From the NCBI GenBank assembly GCA_963755495.1, contig CAVWJS010000006.1:1-64000 (forward strand): 64,000 nt of DNA, written 5' to 3'. Shown here in pieces: positions 48,292 through 57,316 of this stretch (its first letter is position 1; each line of letters begins with the position of its first letter). Source of the stretch: Bog-473 sp963755495. Lineage in GTDB: Bacteria > Actinomycetota > Acidimicrobiia > Acidimicrobiales > RAAP-2. Both the position numbers and the translations under genes were made by a program. The notes under the pieces are model-generated. The model worked only from the letters and a program-made list of their open reading frames with translations. It had not been told where the DNA came from and made no database searches.

Positions 48292-48849
48292 TCAGCCGAG
48301 CCAGCTGTCGGCCGAGTCGAGGAGAAACCGGCTCACCGCGAGGGCGCGATCGAAGACATCACAGAGGAGTTCCTCCCCGCCGAGTACTCGTGCCAGTGAT
48401 ACTGGATGGCGCGCCACAATGCTGAGCCTTCGCTCCGATCCGTCGGTGGCGTTGGCAAACGAGTCGATGGCCGATACTTCGAGCGGAAGTTCTATCCCCC
48501 CGACTCCCGCCAGGTCGATGGCCAATCGCAGCAGGTCAGGACCGCTGGGAAGGGGGGGCAGCGCCCACGTGAAGGTGAGAGGGAAGTGGAACTCGTCGGG
48601 TGGTTCCTCCTCCTCGGTCAGGAGTACCACGGCGTCTTCAAACGAGAGCAGTACACGGGGGTCGACATCGAGAGCCAGGTGAAGATCCAGCGGACCTCCA
48701 CAACCCTCTTCGGGATGTAGGTCGACTTCCCACACCTGGCGCAGGGAATACGTCTCGACGAAGTGCCGCTCGTCGTGCACGTGAAATCCATGATCGACGG
48801 AATGATCCTTTAGGTCCGCCACGTATCCGGCGACGTCAATAGCTGCCAC
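48292..48849 (-). CDS. Protein of unknown function
   Basis: A 185-residue acidic cytoplasmic protein, complete. Text such as VWEVDLHPEEGCGGPLDLHLALDVDPRVLLSFED and GPDLLRLAIDLAGVGGIELPLEVSAIDSF reads like an actinobacterial conserved protein of unknown function. GTG at 48849 has a TAGGCT box 9 nt upstream, back to back with the promoter of the phosphatase gene. First gene of a two-gene unit with the lipoprotein. Confidence 0.6.
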   Translation of the reverse strand: MAAIDVAGYVADLKDHSVDHGFHVHDERHFVETYSLRQVWEVDLHPEEGCGGPLDLHLALDVDPRVLLSFEDAVVLLTEEEEPPDEFHFPLTFTWALPPLPSGPDLLRLAIDLAGVGGIELPLEVSAIDSFANATDGSERRLSIVARHPVSLARVLGGEELLCDVFDRALAVSRFLLDSADSWLG

Positions 48850-48858
48850 AGTGCGATG

Positions 48859-48864
48859 AGCCTA
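48859..48864 (-). promoter_or_regulatory. -10 box of a near-leaderless promoter
   Basis: On the minus strand TAGGCT lies 9 nt before the GTG at 48849. Confidence 0.45.
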
Positions 48865-48890
48865 ATGGCCAATATGAGCCCGGTAACCAG

Positions 48891-48896
48891 TAGGGT
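48891..48896 (+). promoter_or_regulatory. -10 box of a near-leaderless promoter
   Basis: TAGGGT lies 9 nt before the GTG at 48906. It mirrors the box of the divergent gene, giving a compact two-way promoter. Confidence 0.45.
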
Positions 48897-48905
48897 TCCT
48901 GATCC

Positions 48906-49646
48906 GTGGACGAGGTCCGATTGCTCCAAGTTCTCGATGAAGCGGTCCACGCCGTGCGCATCGCCCTGGATGATCTGGACGATTGGGGGCCAGCCGGTAC
49001 GCGGCCAGGCCAGTACCGCCTGGACTTGGCGGCCGATGCGGCTGCGTTGCCCATACTGCATGGAGCGGGCCTGGCGGTTCTCTCCGAAGAATCGGGTGTC
49101 ACTGGGGACACATCGACGCCGCTCTTGGCGGTGATCGACCCCGTGGATGGGTCGACGAACGCCCACCGGGGTATCCCGTTCTATGCGACCAGTATCTGCG
49201 TGCTCGATACGGAAGGGCCTCTCCTGGGCGTTGTCGTCAACCAGGCCACGGGCGTCAAATTCCAGGCCGTACGGGGCGGCGGCGCGCGGCGCGACGACAA
49301 GGACCTGACCCCCTCGGGCTGCACCGAGCTCTCCTCGGCCATCGTGGGGATCTCCGGCTTTCCGGGGCGCCATCCGGGCTGGGCCCAGTTCCGCGCACTG
49401 GGTGCGGCTGCACTGGAATTCTGCGCTGTTGCCGAAGGCACACTCGACGCGTATTCGGTGGTCGGGACCAGCACACTCTTTGGATGGGACTACCTGGCCG
49501 GCATGCTTATCTGCAGCGAGGCTGGAGCAGTGACCAGGGAACGCGACGGCGCTCATGCCGTGGTGCGCGACGCCTCGACGCGACGGCCGTCCGTGGCCGC
49601 CACGCAGCAATTGTGTGACGAACTGGTCGCAGTGACAGACCTATGA
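48906..49646 (+). CDS. Inositol monophosphatase family phosphatase
   Basis: Mg-dependent phosphatase of 246 residues. The second metal motif is classic: VIDPVDGSTNAHRGIPFYATSICV; LSEESG is the first (acidic pair), and GWDYLAGMLICSEAGAVTRE is the third. Members cleave inositol phosphate, PAP/bisphosphates or histidinol phosphate; the exact substrate is not clear. Intact. GTG start on a two-way promoter. The next broken gene starts 4 bp before its stop. Confidence 0.82.
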   Translation: MDEVRLLQVLDEAVHAVRIALDDLDDWGPAGTRPGQYRLDLAADAAALPILHGAGLAVLSEESGVTGDTSTPLLAVIDPVDGSTNAHRGIPFYATSICVLDTEGPLLGVVVNQATGVKFQAVRGGGARRDDKDLTPSGCTELSSAIVGISGFPGRHPGWAQFRALGAAALEFCAVAEGTLDAYSVVGTSTLFGWDYLAGMLICSEAGAVTRERDGAHAVVRDASTRRPSVAATQQLCDELVAVTDL

Positions 49647-50155
49647 GCGACGAGCCGGAGCCGGAAGAACGCTGCGGCTCTGTTGGCTCGCAAGACCTGG
49701 CGCCCTCGCGGGCGGCGCCCATGGGCGCCGTGACCCCCGAGGTGGTCGTTTTCGACCTTCTTCCATTTCAATCCCGAGCTGGTATACGCCGCTCTACCCC
49801 AAGCCTGGGATGTGGCCGCCCCGATGTCATATTGACGGCCCGGATGGAGGCTGTCGATCACCCACTGTGCGTCGGGCGAGGCGCCATTGGGGGTCTTACG
49901 TGCGACCCGCGGGTGGTCCGACGACGCATGGAACGCTGCCGTGAGTGAACTTCATGAGCGAGGGTGGCTGAGTCAACGCAACGATCTGACGCTCACCACA
50001 GTGGGGAACGAAGAAGAGCCGGGAGTATAGAAGCACTGACCGATGTGCTGGCTTCAAATCTCTACGCCTGTCTCGGGGAAGAGGATTGCGCCGAACTTCG
50101 CGCCCTTACCCGGCACGGGAGCAGGGTACTCTCCGAGGTGGCGTGCGGGGAATAG
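49643..50155 (+). pseudogene. Remnant of an SCO6745-type winged-helix protein
   Basis: Pieces in three frames read like this actinobacterial family: RAAPMGAVTPEVVV, then FHFNPELVYAALPQAWDVAAP, ARMEAVDHPL, GWSDDAWNAAVSELHERGWLSQ (winged-helix core) and EALTDVLASNLYACLGEEDCAELRAL. An internal part appears to be missing at the front, and at least three shifts occur within 500 bp. It may be true decay, because it borders the tRNA and recombinase remnant, or read errors as elsewhere. Assignment rests on recalled family text, so it is tentative. Confidence 0.4.
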
Positions 50156-50217
50156 CGGAGCCGGAAAACTCAATGTCTGGTTCGCCTACGCTGTAGGGCG
50201 GCAACATCCGTGGACCC

Positions 50218-50291
50218 GGGCGCTTAGCTCAGTTGGTTAGAGCAGCTGGTTTACAACCAGCAGGTCGGGGGTTCGAGTCCCTCAGCGCCCA
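50218..50291 (+). tRNA. tRNA-Val (anticodon TAC)
   Basis: A full cloverleaf: acceptor GGGCGCT/AGCGCCC, D-stem GCTC/GAGC, anticodon stem GCTGG/CCAGC around TTTACAA with anticodon TAC at 50252-50254 (reads GUA, valine), T-stem GGGGG/CCCTC around TTCGAGT, discriminator A. The gene-encoded end is ACC, not CCA, so CCA is added later. It is flanked by a recombinase remnant and is a plausible integration site. Confidence 0.95.
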
Positions 50292-50636
50292 CCTCAAGGC
50301 CTTGCCCCCAAATCGTGGACACGGCATACGAACCGCGTTCGCGGTGGTCGTGCGGCACGCTGGTAGGCGGAAGCAGGTCCGGATTTTGTGTCCGCTTTCG
50401 ACGCGGACCTCGGCGACGAGGGACTGCAGGAGAACTTTGCGCACCGTTCCGTCGCCGTTCTTGATGGCGTCTCGGATTCTGGCGCCCACGGCAGCGATCT
50501 GATCCGCGGTCGGCATGGCAAAGGCGTCGGCGGCGAGGCCTGCTTTGAGATCGTCGCGGCGTTGGCGTAGTTCGACCGCTCGACCGCTCGACCGTTCGAC
50601 CGCTCGACCGCCGAGTGAGCAAGTGGGCGAGTCCAA
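50292..50636 (-). pseudogene. C-terminal remnant of a large serine recombinase
   Basis: The text LRQRRDDLKAGLAADAFAMPTADQIAAVGARIRDAIKNGDGTVRKVLLQSLVAEVRVES (split here for reading) is the standard C-terminal end of Resolvase/Recombinase-family site-specific recombinases. The catalytic N-terminal domain is not found upstream. The frame runs on antisense into tRNA-Val, ending inside it, which suggests integration at the tRNA. Upstream residues are built from an 8-bp DNA repeat (50573-50612). Probably a relic of an excised or decayed integrative element. Confidence 0.6.
50573..50612. repeat. Five tandem copies of an 8-bp unit
   Basis: CGACCGCT is repeated five times, the third copy with T for C (CGACCGTT) and the last CGACCGCC. 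It lies inside the recombinase remnant. Confidence 0.75.
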
Positions 50637-50639
50637 GAA

Positions 50640-51100
50640 GTGCTCCTAGCGGCGGTCGCTTGGACGGGCCGGATTGGCTTGACCTGGGAACGCAGTTCCG
50701 TGCTCCAACTTCCTGCCAGGCGGAGCGAAAAGAGTCGACGCTCGGAGCGCGCCGGCAGCGATGACTCAAATGGTGAGGTTGGGATAGAACGTGACTGGGC
50801 CGACGCGGGCAACTTCGTTGAGCAGATCGGTGCCGTACGAGTTACCCAGAGCTGTCTACGACAGCGAACGCCTGTCGGAGGTAGCTCCAGTTGTACCCAA
50901 CACGATGCAAATGACACCGAACTCGAACTCGAACTCCGACGCCGTGACTGGGCCGTTACATCGACGGATCGATAACGCTTCGAGGAGCTGCAGGAGGCTA
51001 CCGAGGGTCTCGATGACGTCGAGCGAGCGCTGATGTTCAGCGCGAACGCGGCGCGCGAGCGGACGGGCTCGCCGCCGAGCACGCGCCCCGCCAAGGGCGG
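50640..51100. other. Stretch without a recognisable gene
   Basis: About 460 bases between the recombinase remnant and the molybdenum hydroxylase operon. Short frames on both strands have no family signature or start signal. Composition suggests remains of the integrated element; I see no identifiable part of its catalytic domain. Confidence 0.45.
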
Positions 51101-51110
51101 AGGAGGTTCG

Positions 51111-51596
51111 TCAGCCGCTCGCAGCGGCGCCGGCCCCCGATTGAGCCGCGCGCATTACTCCTTCGACGATGCTCTGGTAGCCAGTGCAGCGACAGATGTT
51201 GCCCGAAAGGGCGTCGCGGATCTCCTCCTCACTGGGGTGCGGGTTCTCCTGCAAGAGTGCGGCCGTCATCATGACGAAACCGGGGGTGCAGAAGCCGCAC
51301 TGGAACCCGTGGCTCTCTCGGAAGGCCTGCTGGACCGGATGCAGCTGGTCCCCGTCGGCGAGGCCCTCGACGGTGGTGACCTGGTGGCCGCGGGCTTGGA
51401 CCGCCAGCATGAGGCAGGAGCGAACGGCCACCCCGTCGACCAGGACTGTGCAGGCCCCGCACACACCGTGCTCACAGCCCAGGTGGGTGCCGGTGAGCTC
51501 CAGCCGCTCCCGCAAGAAGTCGGCCAATGTCATCCTGACGTCCGCCTCGGCGCTTCGATGCAGGCCGTTTACATGGAACTCGATGGTCTCGCTCAT
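51111..51596 (-). CDS. Molybdenum hydroxylase [2Fe-2S] subunit (CoxS-like)
   Basis: Small iron-sulfur subunit of a xanthine dehydrogenase-type hydroxylase, 161 residues. First cluster: C41, C46, C49 and C61 (CEHGVCGACT with a later Cys); second: C100, C103, C135, C137 (CGFC and NICRCTGY). It passes electrons between the molybdenum site and FAD. Start overlaps the end of the FAD subunit by 4 bp (ATGA). Last gene of a three-gene operon L-M-S on the minus strand. Intact. Confidence 0.92.
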   Translation of the reverse strand: MSETIEFHVNGLHRSAEADVRMTLADFLRERLELTGTHLGCEHGVCGACTVLVDGVAVRSCLMLAVQARGHQVTTVEGLADGDQLHPVQQAFRESHGFQCGFCTPGFVMMTAALLQENPHPSEEEIRDALSGNICRCTGYQSIVEGVMRAAQSGAGAAASG

Positions 51597-52468
51597 AATG
51601 CCTTTCCGGCTCGTGAGGTCGCTGCCTCCAGCGACCGCCGCACAGTCACCCGAGCCAGCTGACGTCGGAAGTCACCCGAGCCGTGGATATCGGACGGCGG
51701 CCGCAGTTCCCGGACCGCCTCTTCGGCCGCCGCGACGAAGGCCTCGGTGGACGGTTCCGTCCCCACCAAAACCGCCTCGGCGGCGCTCGGCCGGAGCGGG
51801 CGGTCGGCCACACCGATCAGGCACAAGCGGACCTCGCCGACCTTGCCGGTTCCGTCGAGCGCCACCATGGCGGCCACCCCGACGAGGGCAAAGTCGCCAC
51901 GACGGCGAGCGACTTCCTCGAAGGCCCAGCCGGCACCGGCCGGGCCCTTCGGCACCCGGACCTCGGTCAACAGCTCCTCGTCGCCGAGCGCCGTTGTGAA
52001 GTGCCCTTGAAAGAAGTCCTCGGCCGAGACGACGCGCTCGTCGGTGCTGCTCTTCACGACCATCTCGGCTCCGGTGATCCTCGCCACCGCTGGCAACTCC
52101 GCCAACGCGTCGGCGTGGGCGATGCTCCCGCCGATCGTGCCCCGGTTGCGGATCGAGATGTGGCCGATGTGGGGCAACGCCGCCGCCATGACTGGTAGGT
52201 ATTGGGACACCAGCGCAGAGCCCTCGGCCTCCCGCTCCCGGGTCAACGCCCCGAAGGCCACGACGCCGTTGCGCTCGGCGATCCCGGTCAGACCCTCGAC
52301 GTTGTTGATGTCGACGAGATGGGTGGGTCGGGCGAGGCGCATCGCCAGCAACGGGACGAGGCTCTGCCCCCCCGCCAGCACCTTGGCCTCGTCGCCGTGC
52401 TCGGCCAGCAGAGCGAGGACCTCCTCCACGCTGCGAGGGGCGTGGTACTCGAAGCGGGGTGTCTTCAC
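51593..52468 (-). CDS. Molybdenum hydroxylase FAD subunit (CoxM-like)
   Basis: FAD-binding medium subunit of 291 residues. FAD motifs: AGGQSLVPLLAMRL and the paired TIGGSIAHADALAELP; the C-terminal CO_deh_flav domain follows. The GTG at 52468 overlaps the end of the large subunit gene by 4 bp (GTGA), and its own stop overlaps the small-subunit start, so all three are coupled. Intact. Confidence 0.9.
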   Translation of the reverse strand: MKTPRFEYHAPRSVEEVLALLAEHGDEAKVLAGGQSLVPLLAMRLARPTHLVDINNVEGLTGIAERNGVVAFGALTREREAEGSALVSQYLPVMAAALPHIGHISIRNRGTIGGSIAHADALAELPAVARITGAEMVVKSSTDERVVSAEDFFQGHFTTALGDEELLTEVRVPKGPAGAGWAFEEVARRRGDFALVGVAAMVALDGTGKVGEVRLCLIGVADRPLRPSAAEAVLVGTEPSTEAFVAAAEEAVRELRPPSDIHGSGDFRRQLARVTVRRSLEAATSRAGKAL

Positions 52469-54853
52469 CGAGCGCGCACCGTTCCGATCAGCTCGAGCAC
52501 TTTCGCCGGTGGCAGGTGCTGCTCGCGCACCTTGGCCCCGAGGGGCGCGATCGCGTCCTCGATCGCGTTGGTGATGCAGGCCGGCGCAACGATCATCCCG
52601 CCCTCGCCCACCCCCCGGAAGTTCACGTCGGGGTCGGTCTGGACGGTCTCGACGTGGTGGATCTCGAAGTTCGGCACGACCGTCGTCGTCGGCATCAGGT
52701 AGTCCATGAAGGTCGCCGCGAGGAACTGCCCGTCCTCCCCGTAGGCGGAGTGCTCGAGCAGCACGGCGCCGATGCCCTGGGTGACACCACCCCGGATCTG
52801 TCCTTCGACGATGGCCGGGTTCACGGGGACGCCGCAGTCCTCGACCACCACGTAGCGGTCGATGTGGACCAGACCCGTTTCGATGTCCACCTCGAGCAGG
52901 CAACAGTGCGTCCCCCCCGACCAGCCGCTGCTCCCACCGTCGTAGGTGTAGGTGACGGTCAGGTCGGTGTCTAGCCCCTCGGGGAGCCGGCCGGGGTCCT
53001 CGGCCACCGTCCTTGCGAGGTCGCGCAGGCTCAGCTTCGCCTGCGGCGTACCCCGGACGCTCACCACCCCCTCGCTGATCTCGAGGTCAGCGGGGTTCGC
53101 CTCGAGCATCTCGGAAACGAGCAAGAGGATCTTCTCGCGGAGCTGCCGAGAGCCGTGCAGGACCGCCCCGTTGGCCATGGTGGCCGCCCGGCTCCCCCCG
53201 GTGCCGACCAGGGCGAACGGCGTGAGATCGGTGTCCCCGAAGACCACCCGGACGTCCTCGAACCGGACGCCGAGGACGTCGGAGGCCACCTGGGCGAGCG
53301 TCGTCTCGTGACCCTGACCGTGCGGCTGCTGGCGGGTCACCACGACGATCGTTCCGTCCTGGCTCGACCGAAACGTGGGTCACCTCGTTGCCGAGGATGC
53401 TCGCCGCCTGGTCGGCGGCCCCGGGAACCTTGGGGCCCGGAGCCGCCTCGAGGTAGGAAGCCATGCCGAGGCCGACGTAGCGACCCTCGGCCCGCAGCTC
53501 GGCCTGGCGCTGGCGGAAACCATCCCAGTCGACGATCTTGGCCGCCTGTTCAACCTGCTCCCTCGTGGTCGCCGATTCGAACGGTTGGCCGGTAAGCATC
53601 GTGAGCGGCGGTTGACCGCGCTCGACGTAGTTGCGCCGCCGCACCTCGATCGGGTCGATGTCGAGCTCGCGGGCCACGATGTCGAGCAGTCGCTCGCGCA
53701 TGAAGTCGGCCGTCGCCCAGGGTCCCCGGTAGGAGACGTAGGTGGCCTTGTTGCTGAACACCGCCCGATGGATGGCCGAGAGCCCCTCGATGCGGGTCGG
53801 GCCTTGGAACGCGGCGCTGATGGAACCGACGAACATCGCACCCGGGAAGGGGTCGCAGGGATACGCTCCCGCATTTAGCTTCACGTCCATACGGACACCG
53901 AGGAGGACCCCGTCCGCCGTGACCGCGGCCTCGAGGTCGGCCATCTCCTCGCGGGCCTGACCGCCGGTGGCCAGATGCTCGAGGCGGTCCTCGATCCACT
54001 TGACCGGCCGACCCAGGTCGATCGAGGCGGCGGCCACCGCTACCTCCTCCCTCGAGACACCGTTCTTCAGCCCGAACCCTCCTCCGACGTCGGCCGCCAG
54101 GACGCGGATCTTCTCCATCGGCACGCCGATTTGGGGTGGCAGCAAGAGGCGGAGCATGTGCGGAGACTGCGTCGAGGAGTGGATCGTCAGATGCTCGTTG
54201 GCGACGTCCCAGGACGCCACCAGGCCACGACACTCCATCGGGACCGGTTGGTGGCGGTGGACGGACACGGTCGCCCGGACCACCCGGTCCGCCTTGGCGA
54301 AGGCCCCGCCGACGTCCCCGATTGCCATCTCGCCGGTGAGCGCCAGGTTGTCCTCGAATTCGTCCCACACCTGGGGTTTCGACGGGTCGAGGGCGTCCTC
54401 GTAGGTGACGATCGGCGCGAGCATCTCGATGTCGCCGACAATGAGCTCGAGGGCGTCCTCGGCGATGTACCGGTCCTCGGCGATGACCAAGGCGATCGGA
54501 TCCCCAACGTAGCGGACCTTGTCGGTGGCCAGCGCGTAGAAAGACGGTGAGCGAAGGCCCGGCATCAGGTTGATGCCGATGGCCGATCCGGCCGTCGCCG
54601 GCTGCGTCAGCCGGGCGATGTCCTCGCCCGTGAAGACCGCCACCACCCCGTCGAGCTGCCGGGCCTCCTCCACGTCCACCGAACGGAGCCGGCCATGGGG
54701 CACGTCGCTGCGTAGGAACGCCGCGTGCAGCATCCCCGGCAGGACGACGTCGTCGACGTAGCGACCCCGACCGGTCAGGATACGCGGGTCCTCCGAGCGC
54801 AGGACGCGCGCCCCGATCGAACGCGCCCCGATCGGGCCTATCTGATCGACCAT
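52465..54853 (-). CDS. Molybdenum hydroxylase large subunit (CoxL-like), one frameshift
   Basis: Molybdopterin-binding catalytic subunit, about 796 residues. N-terminal SIGARVLRSEDPRILTGRGRYVDD; middle GGGFGLKNGVSREEVA (Moco loop); C-terminal GVGEGGMIVAPACITNAIEDAI with the catalytic Glu. The loop that reads AYRCSFR in true CO dehydrogenase (form I) is YVSYRGPWATADF here (about residue 370), so this enzyme is not a form I CODH and probably hydroxylates an organic substrate. One extra C near 53365 shifts the frame. The ATG at 54853 follows AAGGGGAT. A moaC gene lies at 3.3 kb. Confidence 0.88.
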
Positions 54854-55009
54854 GCCTATCCCCTTGTCCGTCCCACGCCGACCCCGTTCTACCGAAGGGA
54901 GCTCGAGGGCGCTCAACTACTCCTTATCACGTACACGGCGAGGACAACCGTCTCGGAGACTCGCCCGGGGCCTGATCGATTGTTCACCAGGTGGTGGGGG
55001 GCGATTTCG

Positions 55010-55502
55010 CTAAGTGTCTAGCAGCAGGACCGTTTCACGCGCTCGATCAACCTTGCCCCTGACGATGATGGCGCCACCGCCAGCCGGGACGAAATCTTCC
55101 GCCTCGTCCATTCCGGCGACGATCGCCGCAATTCGTTCCTGAAAGGGGTTAGCACCCGAGGTCGATCTTGCGGTGGCGCTTGAACCAAGCTGCCCAGGCT
55201 CGCCGAACCGTTGCCGGGAGAACGAGGTCATCCCAGAGGTCGAGGAGCGCGTTAACGTCCACGAAGGAGCGGACGTCCTCCTCGGTGCCTTCTCGTAGTA
55301 CCTGTTCATAGACACGGGCTGGATCCGCTCGATCAGTCAGGTCATAGGTGAGGGGGGGACCGCTCCATCGAATGTGGAATGGCAGCACTACCTCGCCAAA
55401 CGCCTTTGTGAACGTCGACTCTTCAAGATCATCGGGAACGGCAACGGGTCGAGATGCCGGACCGAGCGGGGGTACCCAGTCCGCCCGTCCGTGCTCGCGC
55501 AA
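55010..55502 (-). CDS. Protein of unknown function, one frameshift
   Basis: About 163 residues in two frames joined near 55150. The first part (VVLPFHIRWSGPPLTYDLTDRADPARVYEQVLREGTEEDVRSFVDVNALLDLWDDLVLPATVRRAW) reads like a conserved actinobacterial protein often found near mobile DNA; the second (NPFQERIAAIVAGMDEAEDFVPAGGGAIIVRGKV) closes it. The TTG at 55502 is a guess. No known motif. It lies between the hydroxylase operon and IS-like repeats. Confidence 0.5.
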
Positions 55503-55621
55503 CGAGTTTCTTCTCAGGCCGATCGGTGGGCCGGCGATCGCGGGGAAGCGGTTCTTATTTTGTCCCCCATGGTCCACCGACACAGCGCCCACCGGCGTGT
55601 AAGAGTTCGGTAGGCCTGTCT

Positions 55622-55699
55622 CACTGTGGCTCCGTACCTGTGACTCAGTACTCAACCCGGCTCCGGCACCTGGGCGACAGTGGCTCCGGTTCCTGTGTC
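55622..55699. repeat. Three direct copies of a 17-20 bp motif, IS-end-like
   Basis: GGCTCCG-TACCTGTGA, GGCTCCGGCACCTGGG and GGCTCCGGTTCCTGTG start at 55628, 55659 and 55682. Multiple spaced copies of one motif are typical near the ends of some insertion sequences, but no transposase gene is adjacent. Confidence 0.4.
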
Positions 55700-55857
55700 C
55701 CACTCGGTCCATTGCCCCGATCCCGATTTTGATCTTTCCTTAGCTTGGGTCGAGCCAAGCGGGACAGTGGATGCGGTGCCGGTTTGGTCGTACGATCAGG
55801 AAAATCCGACCCTGGTCCGACGTAGGTGGAGACTCCGTTGCACAGACAGGACGCCAC

Positions 55858-56721
55858 ATGACTCAGACATTCAGCAATGAGTACGTTGCAGAGGGTGACG
55901 CGCAGATCCGCAGCGGGAATACGGCGTGGCGGCACATTCGATCCGAGTTCACCGACAGCGTGCCTCAGATTCTTGCCACGCTTGCCCCCGAAGGACCATT
56001 CGCGTATACCCCTCCGGCGTCACCGCAGGGACCGGGCGAACCCGCGCTGGTCAGCTTCAAAACCACCTACGAAGGCATTAAGGAGACCTACGAGGACATG
56101 CATCGCGTGGTCGGTGTGCGCGATATGCGCGCGGTGGTCGAGATCCGAGGCGACTGGTACACCTTCATGTACGGCCAGGGTGAGGGCTTAGTGCGCGGCT
56201 CCGACCTCACGGTCCAATCGATGACCGCGGTGATGTTCCCGACTCTGGGCCAGGAGGGCATTACGGGTGAATTGATTTGGGGATCGGGGGCAGCCGACTC
56301 CAGCGAGCTTCGGGCGCGCAATGACTACAGCGAGGAGGTGCGCGTGCTGGCCCGCCACGAGGAACTTTTGCACATGCTCCGTGGTGGCGATGTGGACGGC
56401 ATCGTAAAGGCGACACATCCTAAAGCCCAGATCGGGATCCGTGACTACGTCACCGATTCCCGGACGGTCACCGACATCCACGATATCGATGGCGCCCATA
56501 AATATCTGACCGCATTCTACGATCGCTACAACGTTCGGGACATCGAACTGGTACAGCGTTATGCTTCCTACTGGTTCGTGTTCTCCGAGTTACGCTGGAC
56601 CGTCGAGGAAATCGAGTCCAATGAGCGCGCCCAGTTTCACACAATCGAAATCACCGACATCGGCCAAGACGGTGTGTTCCGCGCACGCATCGGGCACGGA
56701 ACGGATTTGAAGAGCATCTAG
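55858..56721 (+). CDS. NTF2-like double-domain protein
   Basis: A 287-residue intact protein with two NTF2/SnoaL-like halves; the second starts near residue 165 (VRVLARHEELLHMLRGGDVDGIVKATHPKAQIGIRDYV) and ends HTIEITDIGQDGVFRARIGHG. Such folds act as small-molecule isomerases, hydrolases or binding proteins. The ATG at 55858 has a weak GGA site. It is convergent with a second SnoaL-like gene and at the edge of a catabolic cluster. Exact activity unknown. Confidence 0.65.
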   Translation: MTQTFSNEYVAEGDAQIRSGNTAWRHIRSEFTDSVPQILATLAPEGPFAYTPPASPQGPGEPALVSFKTTYEGIKETYEDMHRVVGVRDMRAVVEIRGDWYTFMYGQGEGLVRGSDLTVQSMTAVMFPTLGQEGITGELIWGSGAADSSELRARNDYSEEVRVLARHEELLHMLRGGDVDGIVKATHPKAQIGIRDYVTDSRTVTDIHDIDGAHKYLTAFYDRYNVRDIELVQRYASYWFVFSELRWTVEEIESNERAQFHTIEITDIGQDGVFRARIGHGTDLKSI

Positions 56722-56730
56722 CCGCCGGAC

Positions 56731-57174
56731 TCAAGACGGAGGGACACCGCCCAGACTGTCCGCAGCGGCCCACAGCTGCCGCTCGATTCGCTCACTGATA
56801 CGCCAGCCCCCGGGGGTGCGCACCAGCTCGTCGTGGTACTCACCTCCGGTGAATCCCGTCGCGCCCTCCTGCGATACGCCGACAAAGAAAAATGTTGAGA
56901 CCGAATGAGCACGGTCGTCCTGCACCGACACGCGTCGGTTTCCCACGAGATGTAACCACACCCTGGACGCAGGCCGCACCGCGGCGAGTGTGTCGCGAAC
57001 GGTTACAAAGTCGCCGTCGATCCCCGCATCAGCGTAGGAGAGATGAGCGTCTGGCGTGAAGACAGTGTCGAGCATTTCGAATCGGTTGTCGTCCAGCGCG
57101 GTGACGTAGCGGTTCAGCAACTCATCGATCTCGAACCGGTCGGCGAATTCCTCGAGCGTCGCCGGTCTGGACAT
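56731..57174 (-). CDS. SnoaL-like NTF2-fold protein
   Basis: A 147-residue SnoaL_4-type protein. FADRFEIDELLNRYVTALDDNRFEMLDTVFTPDAHLSYADAG is the family N-terminal pattern, and GGEYHDELVRTPGGWRISERI the C-terminal one. Intact, with an AAAGAGGT site 5 bases before the ATG. Such proteins often sit beside Rieske oxygenases as accessory or beta-like subunits; here it lies next to one, with 143 bp between. Confidence 0.78.
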   Translation of the reverse strand: MSRPATLEEFADRFEIDELLNRYVTALDDNRFEMLDTVFTPDAHLSYADAGIDGDFVTVRDTLAAVRPASRVWLHLVGNRRVSVQDDRAHSVSTFFFVGVSQEGATGFTGGEYHDELVRTPGGWRISERIERQLWAAADSLGGVPPS

Positions 57175-57316
57175 GAGTACCTCTTTCTCGCACGAACCGA
57201 TCGCGCCGGAGTATCACACGCACCCATCTGCTCCGCAAGTGGTTTTGCGTATTCGTTTCGCCCCCGGCCTCGTCCCTGCTATGCGGAACTGCGTCAGCAA
57301 GGTTCGTCAGCCAAGT

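Noticed and set aside
52465..54853. Carbon monoxide dehydrogenase
   Set aside because: The active-site loop lacks the form I AYRCSFR signature.
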